The translations under genes were made by a program, and so were the position numbers. From NCBI RefSeq assembly GCF_004348735.1, contig NZ_SMKT01000034.1:1-64000 (forward strand): a stretch of DNA of 64,000 nt, given 5' to 3'. Of the stretch, positions 47,367 to 62,300 are shown in pieces. Numbering within the stretch: the stretch's first letter is position 1; every line of letters begins with the position of its first letter. Source of the stretch: Actinomadura sp. KC06 (GTDB lineage: Bacteria > Actinomycetota > Actinomycetes > Streptosporangiales > Streptosporangiaceae). Below the pieces are notes generated by a model. It was not told the origin of the DNA and made no database searches. It was given only the letters and a program-made list of their open reading frames with translations.

Positions 47367-50300
47367 ATGGCGAACGACGACAAGCTGCGCGGCTACCTCA
47401 AGCGCGCCACCACCGAACTGCAGAACACGCGGCGCCGCCTGCGGGAGATCGAGGCCCGCGAGCACGAGCCGATCGCGATCGTCGGGATGGCGTGCCGCTT
47501 CCCCGGCGGCGCGGCGTCGCCGGAGGACCTGTGGCGGCTGGTGGCCGGCGGCGTCGACGCGGTCACCGAGTTCCCGGCCGACCGCGGCTGGAACACCGGC
47601 GAGCTGTTCGACCCGAGCGGCGCCAGGCCCGACACCAGCTACGTGAACCTCGGCGGCTTCCTGCACGACGCGGCCGAGTTCGACGCCGGGTTCTTCGGGA
47701 TCGCCCCGAACGAGGCGCTGGCCATGGACCCGCAGCAGCGGCTGCTGCTGGAGACGTCCTGGGAGGCGCTGGAGCGCGCCGGGATCGACCCGGGGTCCCT
47801 GCACGGAAGCGCGACCGGAGTCTTCGCCGGGCTCGTCTACCACGACTACGCCGCCAGCCATAACACGGGCGCGCTCGTCTCCGGCCGCGTCGCCTATACG
47901 CTGGGCCTTGAGGGCCCGGCGGTGACGGTGGACACGGCGTGCTCGTCGTCGCTGGTCGCGCTGCATCTGGCCGTCCAGGCGCTCCGCCGCGGCGAGTGCT
48001 CGCTGGCCCTCGCGGGCGGCGTGACGGTGATGGCGACGCCGGACACGTTCGTCGACTTCAGCCGCCAGCGCGGTCTGGCCGCCGATGGACGCTGCAAGGC
48101 GTTCGCGGCGGCGGCGGATGGCACCGGGTGGGGTGAGGGCGCCGGGATGCTCCTGGTGGAGCGGCTGTCGGACGCTCAGCGGAACGGCCATCGGGTGCTC
48201 GCGGTGGTGCGGGGCTCGGCGGTCAACCAGGACGGCGCGTCCAACGGGCTGACCGCGCCGAACGGTCCGTCCCAGCGCCGTGTCATCGGCCAGGCGCTCG
48301 CGGACGCCCAGATCCCCGCGAACCAGGTCGACGCGGTAGAGGCTCATGGGACCGGCACGAGGCTCGGCGACCCGATCGAGGCGCAGGCGCTGCTCGCGAC
48401 TTATGGGCAGGATCGTCCGGAGGGGCGTCCGCTGTGGCTGGGGTCGATCAAGTCGAACATCGGGCACGCGCAGGCGGCGGCGGGTGTGGCCGGGATCATC
48501 AAGATGGTCGAGGCGATGCGGCACGGCGTCCTGCCCAAGACGCTGCACGTCGACGCCCCGTCCCCGGAGGTGGACTGGTCGGCGGGCGACGTCGAGCTGC
48601 TGACCGAGGCCCGGGACTGGCCGGTGGACGGACGTCCGCGCCGCGCCGGGATCTCCTCCTTCGGGATCAGCGGCACCAACGCCCACGTGATCATCGAGCA
48701 GGCCCCGGAGGCCGCCGAGACCGCCGAGGAGGCCGGCGGCGAGACGGACGAAGGCGCCGCGCCGGTGGCATGGACGCTGTCCGCGCGGAGCCGGGACGCT
48801 CTGCCCGCGCAGGCCGTCCGGCTGCTGTCCTTCCTCGACGAGCGTCCCGACACGAACCTGATCGACGTGGCGTTCTCGCAGGCCATCACGCGCGCCGCGC
48901 TGGAACACCGCGCGGTGATCGTGGGCCGGGACCGCGCCGACCTGCGACGCGGCCTGACGGCACTGGCAGCGGACGAGCGCGGCCCCGGAGCCGTCCGCGG
49001 AAACGCCCGCATGGCGGGCTCCACGGCCTTCCTGTTCTCGGGCCAGGGCGCGCAACGGCTCGGGATGGGCCGCGAACTGTACGGGGCGTTCCCGGTCTTC
49101 GCCGAGGCGCTCGATGAAGTGTGCGCGGTGTTGGACGGTCATCTGGATCGTCCGTTGCGTGACGTGATCTGGTCGGACGCCGAGCTGCTGGATCAGACGG
49201 TGTTCACGCAGGCCGGTTTGTTCGCGGTCGAGGTGGCGCTGTTCCGGTTGCTGGAGTCGTGGGGCGTCCGTCCGGATGTGCTGGCCGGGCATTCGATTGG
49301 TGAGTTGGCGGCGGCGCATGTGGCCGGGGTGTGGTCGCTGGAGGATGCGGCGAAGCTGGTGGCGGCGCGTGGACGGCTGATGCAGGCGCTCCCGGCCGGT
49401 GGTGCGATGGCGGCGGTGCAGGCGTCCGAGGACGAGGTCACCGGCTTGATCGGCGACGGCCCGGTTGCCATTGCGGCGGTGAACGGCCCGGAGTCGGTCG
49501 TGGTGTCCGGGGCCGAGGACGAGGTCGTCCGGATTGTTGATCACTTCACGGGGATGGGGCGTAAGACGACCCGGCTGCGGGTTTCGCATGCGTTTCATTC
49601 GCCGCTGATGGATCCGATGCTGGACGACTTCCGTCAGGTCGCTGAGAGCTTGGAGTACGGGTCGCCGGAGATCGCGGTGGTGTCGGCGCTGACCGGCCGG
49701 GCCGCGACGGCGGAGGAGCTTGGCACGCCCGCCTACTGGGTGCGGCATGTGCGGGAGGCGGTGCGGTTCGCCGACGCCGTCCAGACATTGCACGCCGACG
49801 GGGTGACACGGTTCATCGAGCTGGGACCGGACGGCGTCCTGACCGCGATGACCAGGGCCTGCCTGGACGAGCCGTCCGCTGAAACGGCCGTCGTCGTCCC
49901 GACCCTGCGCAAGGACCACGACGAGCCGACGACGCTGCTCACCGCGGTCGGGCATCTGCACGTCACCGGCTCCAGCCCGGACTGGGGCGCGGTCTTCGCC
50001 GGACGCGGAGCCCGCGAGGTCGAGCTGCCCACCTACGCGTTCCAACGGCAGCGGTACTGGCTGGACGCCGGGACCGGCGCGGCCGACGTGACCTCGGCGG
50101 GCCTGGACAAGGCGGACCATCCGCTGCTCGGCGCGGCGATCGGCCTGGCCGAGTCCGGTGAAGTGGTGCTGACGGGCCGGTTGTCGACGGGGACGCAGCC
50201 GTGGCTGGCCGACCATGTGATCGGCGGGATGGTGCTGTTCCCGGGCACCGGGTTCGTCGAGCTGGCGATCCGGGCCGGTGACCAGGTCGGGTGCGGCCGG

Positions 50301-53300
50301 ATCGAGGAACTGACCTTGCAGGCGCCGCTCGTGCTGCCGCCCGGCGGCGCGCGGGTGCAGATCGTCGTTGGCCCTGCCGAGGAGACGGGCGCCCGGCGGG
50401 TGAGCGTCCATTCCCGCGACGAGGGAGTCGCGGTGTGGCGGCAGCATGCGACGGGCGTCCTCACGCCCGGCACGGCGGAATCGGACGTCGATCTGGCGCA
50501 GTGGCCGCCGCGCGGCGCCGTCCCCGTCGACCTGGACGGCTTCTACGAGGGCTTGGCCGACGCGGGTCTGGAGTACGGGCCGGTGTTCCGCGGGCTGGAG
50601 GCGGCGTGGCGGCGCGGCGAAGAGGTGTTCGCCGAGGTCGCGCTGCCCGAGCAGGTCGAGGCGGACGGCTTCGGGCTGCATCCGGCCCTGCTGGACGCGG
50701 GCCTGCACGCGATCGCGCTGAGCGGCGCGGTCGGCGACGGCACCGCGCTGCCGTTCGCATGGTCGGGCGTTCGGTTGTTCGCGTCGGGCGCGTCGGCGCT
50801 GCGGGTGCGGGTGACTCCGGCGTCCACCGGAGCGGGAGCGTCGCTGCAGGTGGCGGACGCGTCCGGCCGGGCGGTCGCGGCGGTGGAGTCGCTGGTGCTG
50901 CGGGAGATCTCCGCCGAACAGCTCACGGCGGCGAGTTCGGCGTTCGCCGAGGCGATGTTCCGGCTGGAGTGGCCGGTGGTCCCGCCCGCGCCGCCCGCAC
51001 GTCCGGCGTCGTGGACGTGGTGGGACGCGCTGGAACCCGGCGGTGACGTCCCGGACGTCGTCGTCCTGCGGGTGCCGTCCGGTCAGGAGCCGGACGAGGT
51101 GCGGCAGGCCGTCCAGCAGACCTTGAGCGTGTTGCGATCATGGCTGGCCGAGGAGCGCTTCGCCGAGTCGATGCTGCTGGTCGCCACGTCCGGCGCGGTA
51201 GCCGTGGACGGCGGCGCGGACGACGGCGTCACCGATCTCGCGGGCGCGGCGGTGTGGGGCCTGGTCCGGTCCGCGCAGTCGGAGGACCCCGGCCAGATCG
51301 TGCTCGCCGACCTGGACGACGCGGCGGACCCGGCGGACGCGGTGGCGATGGCGGCCTCGGGGGAACCGCAACTGGCGATCCGCGCGGGCGTACTCAGAGC
51401 GGCCCGGCTGGCGAGGATGCCGATGGGCTCGCCGGACGTCGACCCCGCCTCGGCCTTCGCGTCCGACGCCGATGGCGCGGTCCTGGTGACGGGTGCGCTG
51501 GGTGCGCTGGGTGGTGTGGTGGCGCGGCATCTGGTGGCCGAACGTGGTGTGCGGCGGTTGCTGCTGACCAGCCGTCGCGGCGCGGACGCGCCGGGCGCGG
51601 CTGAGTTGTGTGCGGAGTTGGAGGAGCTGGGCGCCGAGGTGGAGGTGGCCGCGTGTGATGTGGCCGACCGTGAGGCGCTGGCGCGGCTGCTGGAGGGCCG
51701 CCGCCTGTCGGGTGTGGTGCACGCGGCCGGGGTCCTGGACGACGGCACGATCTCGTCGTTGACGCCCGAGCGCGTGGACGCGGTGCTGCGCCCGAAGGTG
51801 GACGCGGCCTGGAACCTGCACGAGCTGACCCGGGACATGGATCTGTCGGCGTTCGTGCTGTTCTCGTCGGCGGCCGGTGTGCTGGGCACGCCAGGTCAGG
51901 GCAATTACGCGGCGGCCAACGCGTTCCTTGACGCTCTCGCTCATCACCGCAGGGCCGACGGCCTGCCCGCGCAATCGCTCGCCTGGGGCCCGTGGGCGGC
52001 CGACAACGGCGGCATGGCGGGTGAACTCGACGACGCCGACATCCAGCGCATGGCCCGCGCGGGAGTGCGCGGCCTGACCGGTGAACTTGGACTCTCGCTG
52101 CTCGACCTCGCCGGGACACTGGACGAGGCCGCACCCGTCCCCATCCACCTGGACCTCGCGGTTCTCGCGGGCACCGGCGGAGGTGCGGGCCCGGGCGATC
52201 TGCCCGCCCTCTTCCACGGGCTCGTCCCGCGGGTCAGGCGAAGTGCCGCGGGCGCGCGTGCCGAGGCGGACGCGCTGCGGGCGCTCCTGGCGAGCCGTCC
52301 AGAAGCGGAATGGGCGGACGCGCTCCTCGACCTGGTGCGCACCCAGGCCGCCAACGTCCTGGGCCATGCCGGTCCGTCCGCGATCGAACCCGACCGGGCC
52401 TTCCGCGACCTCGGCTTCGACTCGCTGTCGGCGGTGGAGCTCCGCAACGGGGTCGGCGAGGCGACCGGGCTGAAGCTGCCCGCGACGCTCGTTTTCGACC
52501 ACCCCACCCCGGCCGTGCTGGCGCGGTTCCTGCTGGACGAGGTGTCCGGCGCCACCGATGGCGGGGTCGTCCCCGCCGTGTCCGCGCCGGCCGACGACGA
52601 GCCCATCGCGATCGTCGGAATGGCCTGCCGGTATCCCGGCGGCGTGGCCACGCCCGAGGACCTGTGGCGGCTCGTCGCCGGCGGTGTGGACGCGGTCTCG
52701 GAGTTCCCCGCCGACCGGGGCTGGGACGTCGCCGAGCTGTTCGACCCGAGCGGAGAGCGGCCGAACACCAGCTACGTGAACTCGGGCGGCTTCCTGCACG
52801 ACGCGGCCGACTTCGACGCCGAGTTCTTCGGGATCAGCCCGAACGAGGCCCGCGCCATGGACCCGCAGCAGCGGCTGCTGCTGGAGACGTCCTGGGAGGC
52901 ACTCGAACGGGCGGGCATCGACCCGGCGTCGCTGCGCGGCAGCGCGACCGGCGTGTTCGCCGGGATGATGTACCACGACTACGCGGCGAACAGCGCCACG
53001 GGCGCTATCGCCTCCGGCCGGGTCGCGTACCACTTCGGCTTCGAGGGCCCGGCGGTCACCGTCGACACGGCGTGCTCGTCGTCGCTGGTGGCGCTGCACT
53101 GGGCCGTCCAGGCGCTGCGGTCGGGGGAGTGCTCGCTGGCGCTGGCGGGCGGTGTCGCGGTGATGGCGACGCCGGAGACGTTCGTGGAGTTCAGCCGCCA
53201 GCGCGGCCTGGCCCGTGACGGGCGCAGCAAGTCGTTCGCGGCGGCGGCCGACGGCACCGGCTGGGGCGAAGGCGCCGGGATGCTGCTGGTGGAGAGGCTC

Positions 53301-56300
53301 TCGGACGCCCGCCGCAACGGTCATCCGGTGCTGGCGATCGTCCGGGGTAGCGCGACGAACCAAGACGGGGCGTCCAACGGGCTGACCGCGCCGAACGGCC
53401 CGTCGCAGCGGCGCGTGATCCGGCAGGCCCTCGCCAAGGCCGGGCTGAGCACCGCGGACATCGACGCGGTCGAGGCCCACGGCACCGGGACCACGCTGGG
53501 CGACCCGATCGAGGCGCAGGCACTGCTGGCGACCTACGGGCAGGATCGTCCGGAAGGGCGGCCGTTGTGGCTGGGGTCGATCAAGTCGAACATCGGGCAC
53601 GCGCAGGCGGCGGCGGGCGTGGCCGGGATCATCAAGATGGTCGAGGCGATGCGGCACGGCGTCCTCCCCGCGACCCTCCACGTGGACGAGCCGACACCGC
53701 AGGTGGACTGGGCCTCGGGCGATGTCGAACTCCTCACCGAGGCGCGCGAGTGGGCGGTGGACGGGCGTCCGCGCCGGGCCGGGATCTCGTCCTTCGGGAT
53801 CAGCGGGACGAACGCGCACGTCATCGTCGAGGAGGCCCCAGCCGAGGAGGGCGCCGAGGACCGCGAGGTGTCCGGCGGCACGGTTCCGTGGATCATCTCG
53901 GGCAGGTCGGCGGAGGCTCTGCGGGGCCAGGCGGAGAAGCTGCGCGCGCATCTCGCGGAGCGTCCGGAGCTGTCGCCGGTGGACGTCGGCTTCACGCTGG
54001 CGACCTCGCGCGCCGTCCACGACCACCGCGCGGTAGTCCTGGCGGGCGACCCGGACACCGGACTCGACGGGCTGGACGGCCTGGCGGCGATCGCGGCGGG
54101 CGAGACCCGTCCCGGCTGCGTGCACGACGTGGCGTCGGCCGGTTCGGTGGCGTTCCTGTTCTCCGGGCAGGGCGCGCAGCGGCTCGGGATGGGCCGTGAG
54201 CTGTACGAGGCGTTCCCGGTGTTCGCCGAGGCGCTCGATGGGGTGTGCGGGGTGTTGGACGGTCATCTGGATCGACCGTTGCGTGACGTGATGTGGTCGG
54301 ACGCCGAGCTGCTGGATCAGACGGTGTTCACGCAGGCTGGTTTGTTCGCGGTCGAGGTGGCGCTTTTCCGGTTGCTGGAGTCGTGGGGCGTCCGTCCGGA
54401 TGTGCTGGCCGGGCATTCGATCGGTGAGCTGGCGGCGGCGCATGTGGCCGGGGTGTGGTCGCTGGAGGATGCGGCCAAGCTGGTGGCGGCGCGTGGACGG
54501 CTGATGCAGGCGCTCCCGGCCGGTGGTGCGATGGCGGCGGTGCAGGCGTCCGAGGACGAGGTCACCGGCCTGCTCGGCGACGGCCCGGTTGCCATCGCGG
54601 CGGTGAACGGCCCGGAGTCGGTCGTGGTGTCCGGGGCCGAGGACGAGGTCGTCCGGATTGTCGATCATTTCGCCGCCCAGGGCCGCAAGACGACCCGGCT
54701 GCGGGTTTCGCACGCGTTCCATTCGCCGCTGATGGATCCGATGCTGGACGACTTCCGCCAGGTCGCTGAGAGCTTGGAATACGGGTCGCCGGAGATCGCG
54801 GTGGTGTCGGCGCTGACCGGCCAGGCCGCGACGGCGGAGGAGTTGGGCACGCCCGCCTACTGGGTGCGGCATGTACGGGAGGCGGTGCGGTTCGCCGACG
54901 CCGTCCAGACATTGCACGCCGACGGGGTGACCCGGTTCATCGAGCTGGGACCGGACGGCGTCCTGACCGCGATGGCGCGGGACAGCCTCGATCAGGTTCG
55001 CGGCACCGTCGTGGCCGTCCCGGTGCTGCGCAAGAAGCAGGACGAGGTCGCCGCCTTCCTCACGGCGGTCGGGTCGCTGCATGCGGCCGGTGTACCCATC
55101 GACTGGCGAGCTGCCTTCGCCGGACGGGACGCGCGACGGGTGGACCTGCCCACCTACGCCTTCCAGCGCCGCCCGTACTGGATCGACATCCAGAGCCACT
55201 GGCGGGACGCGTGGGCCGGGTCCTCGGCGGGGATCGGCGACATCGTCTCGGCGGGGCTGGAGGCTTCCGGGCATCCGCTGCTCGGCGCCGTGGTGCCGCT
55301 GCCCGGTTCGGACGGCGTGGTGCTGTCCGGACGGCTGTCGCCGCGGTCGCAGCCGTGGCTCGCGGATCACGAGGTCGGCGGCGTCCTGCCGTTCCCGGGG
55401 ACGGGGTTCGTCGATCTGCTCGTCCGGGCCGGTGACCAGGTCGGCTGCGGCCGGATCGGGGAGCTGACGCTGGAGGCGCCGCTGGTGCTGCCCGCGGACG
55501 GCGGCGCCCAGGTCCAGGTCGTGGTCGGCGCCGCCGGCGAGTCGGGCGCCCGTCCGGTGTCGGTGTACTCGCGGGCGGACGCGGCCGAGCCGTGGCGCCG
55601 GCACGCCGAGGGCCTGCTCGAACCGGGCGGCGCGGAACCGGCGGGCGGCGCGCAGAAGTGGCCGCCGCCGGGCGCGTCCGCGATCGACCTGGACGGCTTC
55701 TACGAGGGCTTGGCCGAGGCGGGCCTGGCATACGGGCCGGTGTTCCGCGGCCTGGCGGCGGCGTGGCGGCGCGGCGACGAGGTGTTCGCCGAGGTCGCGC
55801 TCCCCGAGGACGTGGACGTCGACGGCTACGGCCTGCACCCGGCGCTGCTGGACGCGGGCTTGCACGCGATCGCGCTGACCGGTGTGTCCGGCGACGGGGT
55901 CCTGCTGCCGTTCGCGTGGTCGGGTGTGGAGCTGTTCGCGTCGGGCGCGTCGGCGCTGCGGGTGCGGATGGAACCGTCCGGCGGTGGCGTGTCGCTGCGC
56001 ATGACCGACACGTCCGGGCGCGCGGTGGCGTCGGTGGACTCGGTGGCTCTGCGGGAGATCGCGCCGGAGGCGTTGTCGGCGGCGCGCGGCGCGTTCCACG
56101 AGTCGCTGTTCAGGGTCGAATGGTCCCCGGTGGCGTCCGCTCCCGCCGACCGTCCGGTGTCGTGGCTGGAGTGGGAGGCGCTGGAGCCCGGCGGCGCGGC
56201 CCCGGACGCCGTCGTGCTCAAGGTCGCAGGAGGGGCCGATGCCGCCTCGGCGCGGCGAGCCGTCGTGGACGTCCTGGCCGTGCTGCAGGAGTGGCTGGCC

Positions 56301-59300
56301 GAGGAGCGGTTCGCCACTTCGACACTGGTCGTCGCCACCTCAGGCGCGGTGGCCGTGGACGGCGCGGACGACGACGTCACAGACCTCGCGGGCGCGGCGG
56401 TGTGGGGCCTGGTCCGGTCCGCGCAGTCGGAGAACCCGGGCCGGATCGTGCTCGTGGACCTCGATGACCCGGCGTCCTGGGAAGACGTCGTGCCGGTGGC
56501 CGTCTCCGGCGAACCGGCGCTCGCCTTCAGGCGGGGCTCGGCCCGTGCGGCGCGGCTGGCGCGCGTCCCCGCAGAGCCACAGCACGACACGGCCCCCGCG
56601 ACCGCCTTCACCGGGGACGGCACTGTCCTGGTCACCGGCGGGACGAGCGGGCTGGGCGCGCTGGTGGCGCGGCATCTGGTGTCGGCGCACGGCGTCCGGG
56701 ATCTGCTGCTGACGAGCCGTCGCGGCATGGACGCGCCCGGTGCCGCCGAGCTGGCGGCGGAGCTGGCGGAGGCGGGTGCGGGCGTTGAGGTGGCGGCGTG
56801 TGACGTGAGCGATCGTGCCGCGCTGGCGCGGTTGCTGGAAGGCCGCCGGTTGTCGGGTGTGGTGCACGCGGCCGGGGTGCTGGACGACGGAATGATCTCG
56901 TCGCTGACGCCCGAACGCGTGGACGCGGTGATGGCCCCGAAGGCGGCGGGGGCATGGAACCTGCATGAGCTGACCCGTGACATGGACGTGTCGGCATTCG
57001 TGGTGTTCTCGTCCGCGGCGGGTGTGCTGGGCGCCCCTGGCCAGGGCAACTACGCGGCGGCGAACGCCTTCGTGGACGGGCTGGTGCAACGCCGCCGTGC
57101 GATGGGCCTGCCGGGCCAGTCGCTGGCCTGGGGGCTGTGGGCGGACGGCGGCATGGCCGGACAGGTGGACGAGGCCGACGTCCGGCGCCTGGCCCGCGGC
57201 GGCGTCGCGGCACTGTCGTCCGAACGGGGACTCGGCCTGCTCGACACCGCCGGTTCGCTGGACGACGCCGTCCTGATCCCCGCCGACCTGGACCTCAAGG
57301 CCCTGACCGCCGGCGGACGAGAGGTCCCGCACCTGCTGCGCGGCCTCGTCCGCGCACCGGCCCGGCGCGACCTCGGCGGACGGTCCGGTGCGTCCGGTGC
57401 GTCCGGCGCGGCGGCGGACCTGGCGCGGCGCCTGTCCGGACTGGCCGAGGCCGAACGGGAGGAGGAGGTGCTCGACGTCGTCCGCGACCGGGCCGCCCTG
57501 GTGCTCGGGCACTCCGACCCGGCCGCGATCGGCCCCGACCGGGCCTTCAACGAGCTGGGGTTCGACTCGCTGTCGGCGGTCGAGTTCCGCAACGCGCTGA
57601 GCGAGGCGACGGGTCTCCGGCTGCCCGCGACGCTCGTCTTCGACTACCCGGCCCCGGCCGCGCTGGCCCGCCGCCTCCTGGACGAGCTGACCGGCGCCGC
57701 CGCCGGTGGCGCCGCGCCCGACGCGGCCGTCCGGGCGGACGACGAGCCGATCGCCATCATCGGGATGGCGTGCCGCTACCCGGGCGGCGTCGCGTCACCG
57801 GAGGACCTGTGGCGCCTGGTCGCCGGCGGCGTGGACGCCGTCAGCGGCTTCCCGGGCGACCGCGGCTGGGACCGCGGGCGCCTCTACGACCCGGACGGGC
57901 GCCGTCCCGGTACCAGCTACGTCGACTCGGGCGGCTTCCTGCACGACGCCGCGGAGTTCGACGCCGGGTTCTTCGGGATCAGCCCGAACGAGGCGCTCGC
58001 CATGGACCCGCAGCAGCGGATCCTGCTGGAGACGTCCTGGGAGGCCCTCGAACGGGCGGGCATCGACCCGGCGCGGCTGCGCGGCAGCCGCACCGGCGTG
58101 TTCACCGGCGTGATGTACCACGACTACGCGGCGAGCAGTAACACCGGATCGATCGCCTCCGGCCGGGTCGCGTACACGCTGGGCCTGGAGGGCCCGGCCG
58201 TCTCCGTCGACACGGCGTGCTCGTCGTCGCTGGTGGCGCTGCACCTGGCGGCGCAGTCGCTGCGCTCAGGCGAGTGCTCGCTGGCGCTGGCGGGCGGCGT
58301 CGCGGTGATGGCGACACCGGAGACGTTCGTGGAGTTCAGCCGCCAGCGCGGCCTGGCGCGGGACGGCCGGGCCAAGTCGTTCGCCGCCGCCGCCGACGGG
58401 ACCGGCTGGGGCGAGGGCGCCGGGATGCTGCTGGTCGAGCGGCTCTCGGACGCCCGGCGCAACGGCCACTCGGTGCTGGCCCTCGTGCGCGGGACCGCCA
58501 CCAACCAGGACGGCGCGTCCAACGGCCTGACCGCGCCGAACGGCCCGGCCCAGCAGCGCGTGATCCGCCAGGCGCTCGCCAACGCCGGTCTCGGCGCCGC
58601 CGACGTCGACGCGGTGGAGGCGCACGGCACGGGGACGACGCTCGGCGACCCGATCGAAGCCCAGGCGCTCCTCGCGACCTACGGGCAGGATCGTCCGGAG
58701 GGGCGTCCGCTGTGGCTGGGGTCGATCAAGTCGAACATCGGCCACGCGCAGGCCGCCGCCGGTGTCGCGGGGATCATCAAGATGGTCCAAGCGATGCGGC
58801 ACGGCGTCCTGCCCAAGACGTTGCACGTGGACGAGCCGACCCCGCACGTCGACTGGACGGAAGGCGACGTCGAGCTGCTCACCGAGGCGCGCGAGTGGCC
58901 CGTCAACGGTCATCCGCGCCGCACCGGGATCTCCTCCTTCGGGATCAGCGGCACCAACGCCCACGTGATCATCGAGCAGGCCCCGGAACCCGGCGGCGCC
59001 GAGGACGAGGCGCCGGCGGACGAGCGTCCCGCCGCGCCCGGCGCGGTGCCGTGGATCCTGTCCGCGCGGAGCCGGGAGGCGCTGCCGGCGCAGGCCGCGC
59101 GGCTGCTGTCGTTCGTGCGGGAACAGCCCGACCTGGACCCGGGCGATGTCGCCTACTCCCTGGCCACCACCCGGACCGCGCTGGAACACCGCGCCGTGGT
59201 CGTGGGCGCGGGCCGCGACGATCTCCTCTCCGGCCTGGACGTCCTGTCCGCGGGCGGTCGCGGGCATGGCGTCGTCACCGGAACGGCCCGACCCGGCGGG

Positions 59301-62300
59301 ACGACGGCGTTCCTGTTCTCCGGGCAGGGCGCGCAGCGGCTAGGGATGGGCCGCGGTCTGCACGAGTCCTTCCCGGTGTTCGCGGACGCGTTCGACGCGG
59401 CGTGCGCGGAGCTGGACCGGCATCTCGACGTCCCGCTGCGGGACGTCATGTGGTCCGAGCCCGGCCTCCTCGACCAGACGATGTACACGCAGGCCGCGCT
59501 GTTCACGATCGAGACCGCGCTGTTCCGGCTGCTGGAGTCGTGGGACGTGCGGCCCGGCCTCCTCACCGGTCACTCGATCGGCGAGCTGGCGGCGGCGCAC
59601 GTCGCCGGGGTGTGGTCCCTGGAAGACGCGGCGAAGCTCGTCGCCGGACGCGGACGGCTGATGCAGGCGCTTCCGGCGGGCGGTGCGATGGCGGCCGTGC
59701 AGGCGTCCGAGGACGAGGTCGCCCCGCTGCTGACCGCTGGCCGCGTCGGCATCGCCGCCGTGAACGGCCCCGGATCGGTCGTGGTCTCCGGCGCGGCGGA
59801 CGACGTGGACAGGATCGTCGGCCATTTCACGTCCGAGGGCCGCAAGACGGCGCGACTCCGGGTGTCCCACGCCTTCCACTCGCCGCTGATGGACCCGATG
59901 CTCGACGAGTTCGCGGAGATCGCCGCGGACCTGTCGTACGCGGACCCGTCCATCCCGATCATCTCCGACGTCACCGGACGGCCCGCCGAACCGGGCGAGC
60001 TCCGCGACCCCGGCTACTGGGTGCGGCACGTCCGGGAGGCGGTCCGCTTCGCCGACGCCGTCCGGACGCTCCGGACCGAGGGCGCCACCCTGCTGGTCGA
60101 GCTGGGACCGGACGGCGTCCTGACCGCGCTGGCGCAGACCGTCCTCACCGACGCCGACGCCGACGTCACCGCGATCCCGCTGCTCCGCAAGGACCAGGAC
60201 GAACCGGCCGCGCTCTTCACCGCGATCGGACGCCTGCACACCGAGGGCGTCCCCGTCGACTGGCGGGCCGCCCTCACCGGACGCGGCGCGCGGCGCGTCG
60301 ACCTGCCGACCTACGCCTTCCAGCGCCGCCGGTACTGGCAGGCCGGGCCCGGAACGGGCGGGGACGCCGCGTCGATGGGGCTCGGGACGGCCGCGCATCC
60401 GCTGCTGAGCGCCGTCGTGGAGTCGCCGGGCTCCGGCGACGTCGTGCTGACCGGCCGTTTGTCGCCCGGGTCCAGGCCGTGGCTGGCGGACCACCGCGTC
60501 CACGGTGCCGTCCTGCTGCCCGGCACGGCCTTCGTCGAACTCGCCGTCCGCGCCGGAGACCAGGTCGGCTGCGGCGCGCTGGAGCAGCTGACCCTCGAAA
60601 CGCCGCTCGTCCTGCCCGAACACGGCGACGTCGCCCTGCACGTGACGGTCGGCCCGGCCGACGACACCGGACGCCGGACGTTCGGCGTCCACTCCCGAGG
60701 CGCGGACGAACCGGCCGAACGCCCCTGGACCCGCCACGCCGAAGGCGTGCTGGCCGCGGCCGCGGCCGCCGGCGAACCCTCGCCCGACCTGGCGCAGTGG
60801 CCGCCCGCCGGCGCGACGCCCATCAGTCTCGACGGCGCCTACGATCGCCTCGCCGACCAGGGCCTGGACTACGGGCCGGTGTTCCGCGGGCTGCGCGCGG
60901 CGTGGCGGCGCGGCGACGACCTCTTCGCCGAGGTCGCCCTGCCCGACGCCGCGGAGGGCACGGCGGGCGAGTTCGGCATCCATCCCGCGCTGCTGGACGC
61001 GGCCATGCACGTGACCCTGCTCGACGACGGCGGGGAGCCGCTGCTCCCGTTCGAATGGAGCGGCGTGAGGCTGCACGCGGCGGGCGCGTCCGCCGTCCGG
61101 GTCCGCGTGTCGCCGCTGGCCGGGGATGCCGTGAACGTCCTCGTCGCCGACGAGACCGGCCGGGCCGTCCTCACCGTGGAATCCCTGATCCCGAGGCCCG
61201 TTTCCGCCGACCAGCTCAGCGTCGGCGCCGGGCCCGCCGAATCCATGCTCCGCATCGGATGGTCCCGCCGTCTCCTCCCCGAAGTGTCCGAGGACGCGGA
61301 CGTGACGGTGTGGACGTGCCCGCAGGCGTCGGGCGAGGTGCCGACGTCTGTGCGTTCGGTCGCGGGTGAGGCGTTGTCCGCGATCCAGGGGTGGCTGGCC
61401 GGTGAGGAGTCTGCGGGTTCTCGGCTGGTGGTGGTGACGCGGGGTGCGGTGTCGGTTGCCGGTGAGCCGGTGGAGTTGTCGCAGGCTCCGGTGTGGGGTC
61501 TGGTGCGTGCGGCTCAAGCGGAGCATCCGGACCGCGTGGTGCTGGTCGATGTCGATGACGATCCGGAATCGGCGGAGTTGATCTCGGCGGTCGTGGCCTC
61601 AGGCGAGCCCGAGGCTGCGGTACGCGGCGGGGAGCTGTGGGTGCCGAGGCTGTCCGAGGCACCAGGACCACGCCCCGACCAGGCTTGGACGCCGAGCCCG
61701 GACGGAACGGTGCTGGTCACCGGCGGTACAGGCGGCCTGGGCGCGCTGGTGGCGCGGCACCTGGTCTCGGCGCACGGTGCCCGGCACCTGCTGCTGACGA
61801 GCCGACGTGGCATGGACGCGCCCGGCGCGGACACCCTGTGCGCGGAGCTGGCGGACCTGGGCGCAGACGTGACGGTCGCGGCCTGTGACGTGTCCGACCG
61901 GCGGGCGGTGGCGAACCTGCTGGCCGCGATCCCGGACGAGCACCCCCTCACCGGCGTGATCCACGCGGCGGGCGTCGCCGACAACGGCCTCCTGGACGCG
62001 CTCACCCCCGAACGCCTGGACACCGTCCTGGCGCCGAAGGCGGACGCGGCCTGGGATCTGCACGAGCTGACCGAACACCTGGACCTCTCTGCCTTCGTGT
62101 TGTTCTCGTCGGCGGGCGGGATGGTGCTGGCCGCCGGGCAGGGCAACTATGCGGCGGCGAACGTCTTCCTTGACGCGCTGGCCGTGCACCGGCGGGCGCA
62201 GGGCCTGGCGGCGACGTCGATCGCCTTCGGGCTCTGGGACGCCGGCACCGGCATGGCGAACGACATGACCGCCGCCGACGTGGACCGCCTCGCCCGGCTC

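Noticed and set aside
51138..56099. Very long minus-strand open frame (about 1650 codons), with similar ones at 28935-33005 and 43523-47383
   Set aside because: They are antisense to PKS genes with clear domain motifs. Long open antisense frames are expected in DNA with saturated GC3, and their Arg/His/Gly-rich translations show no domain.
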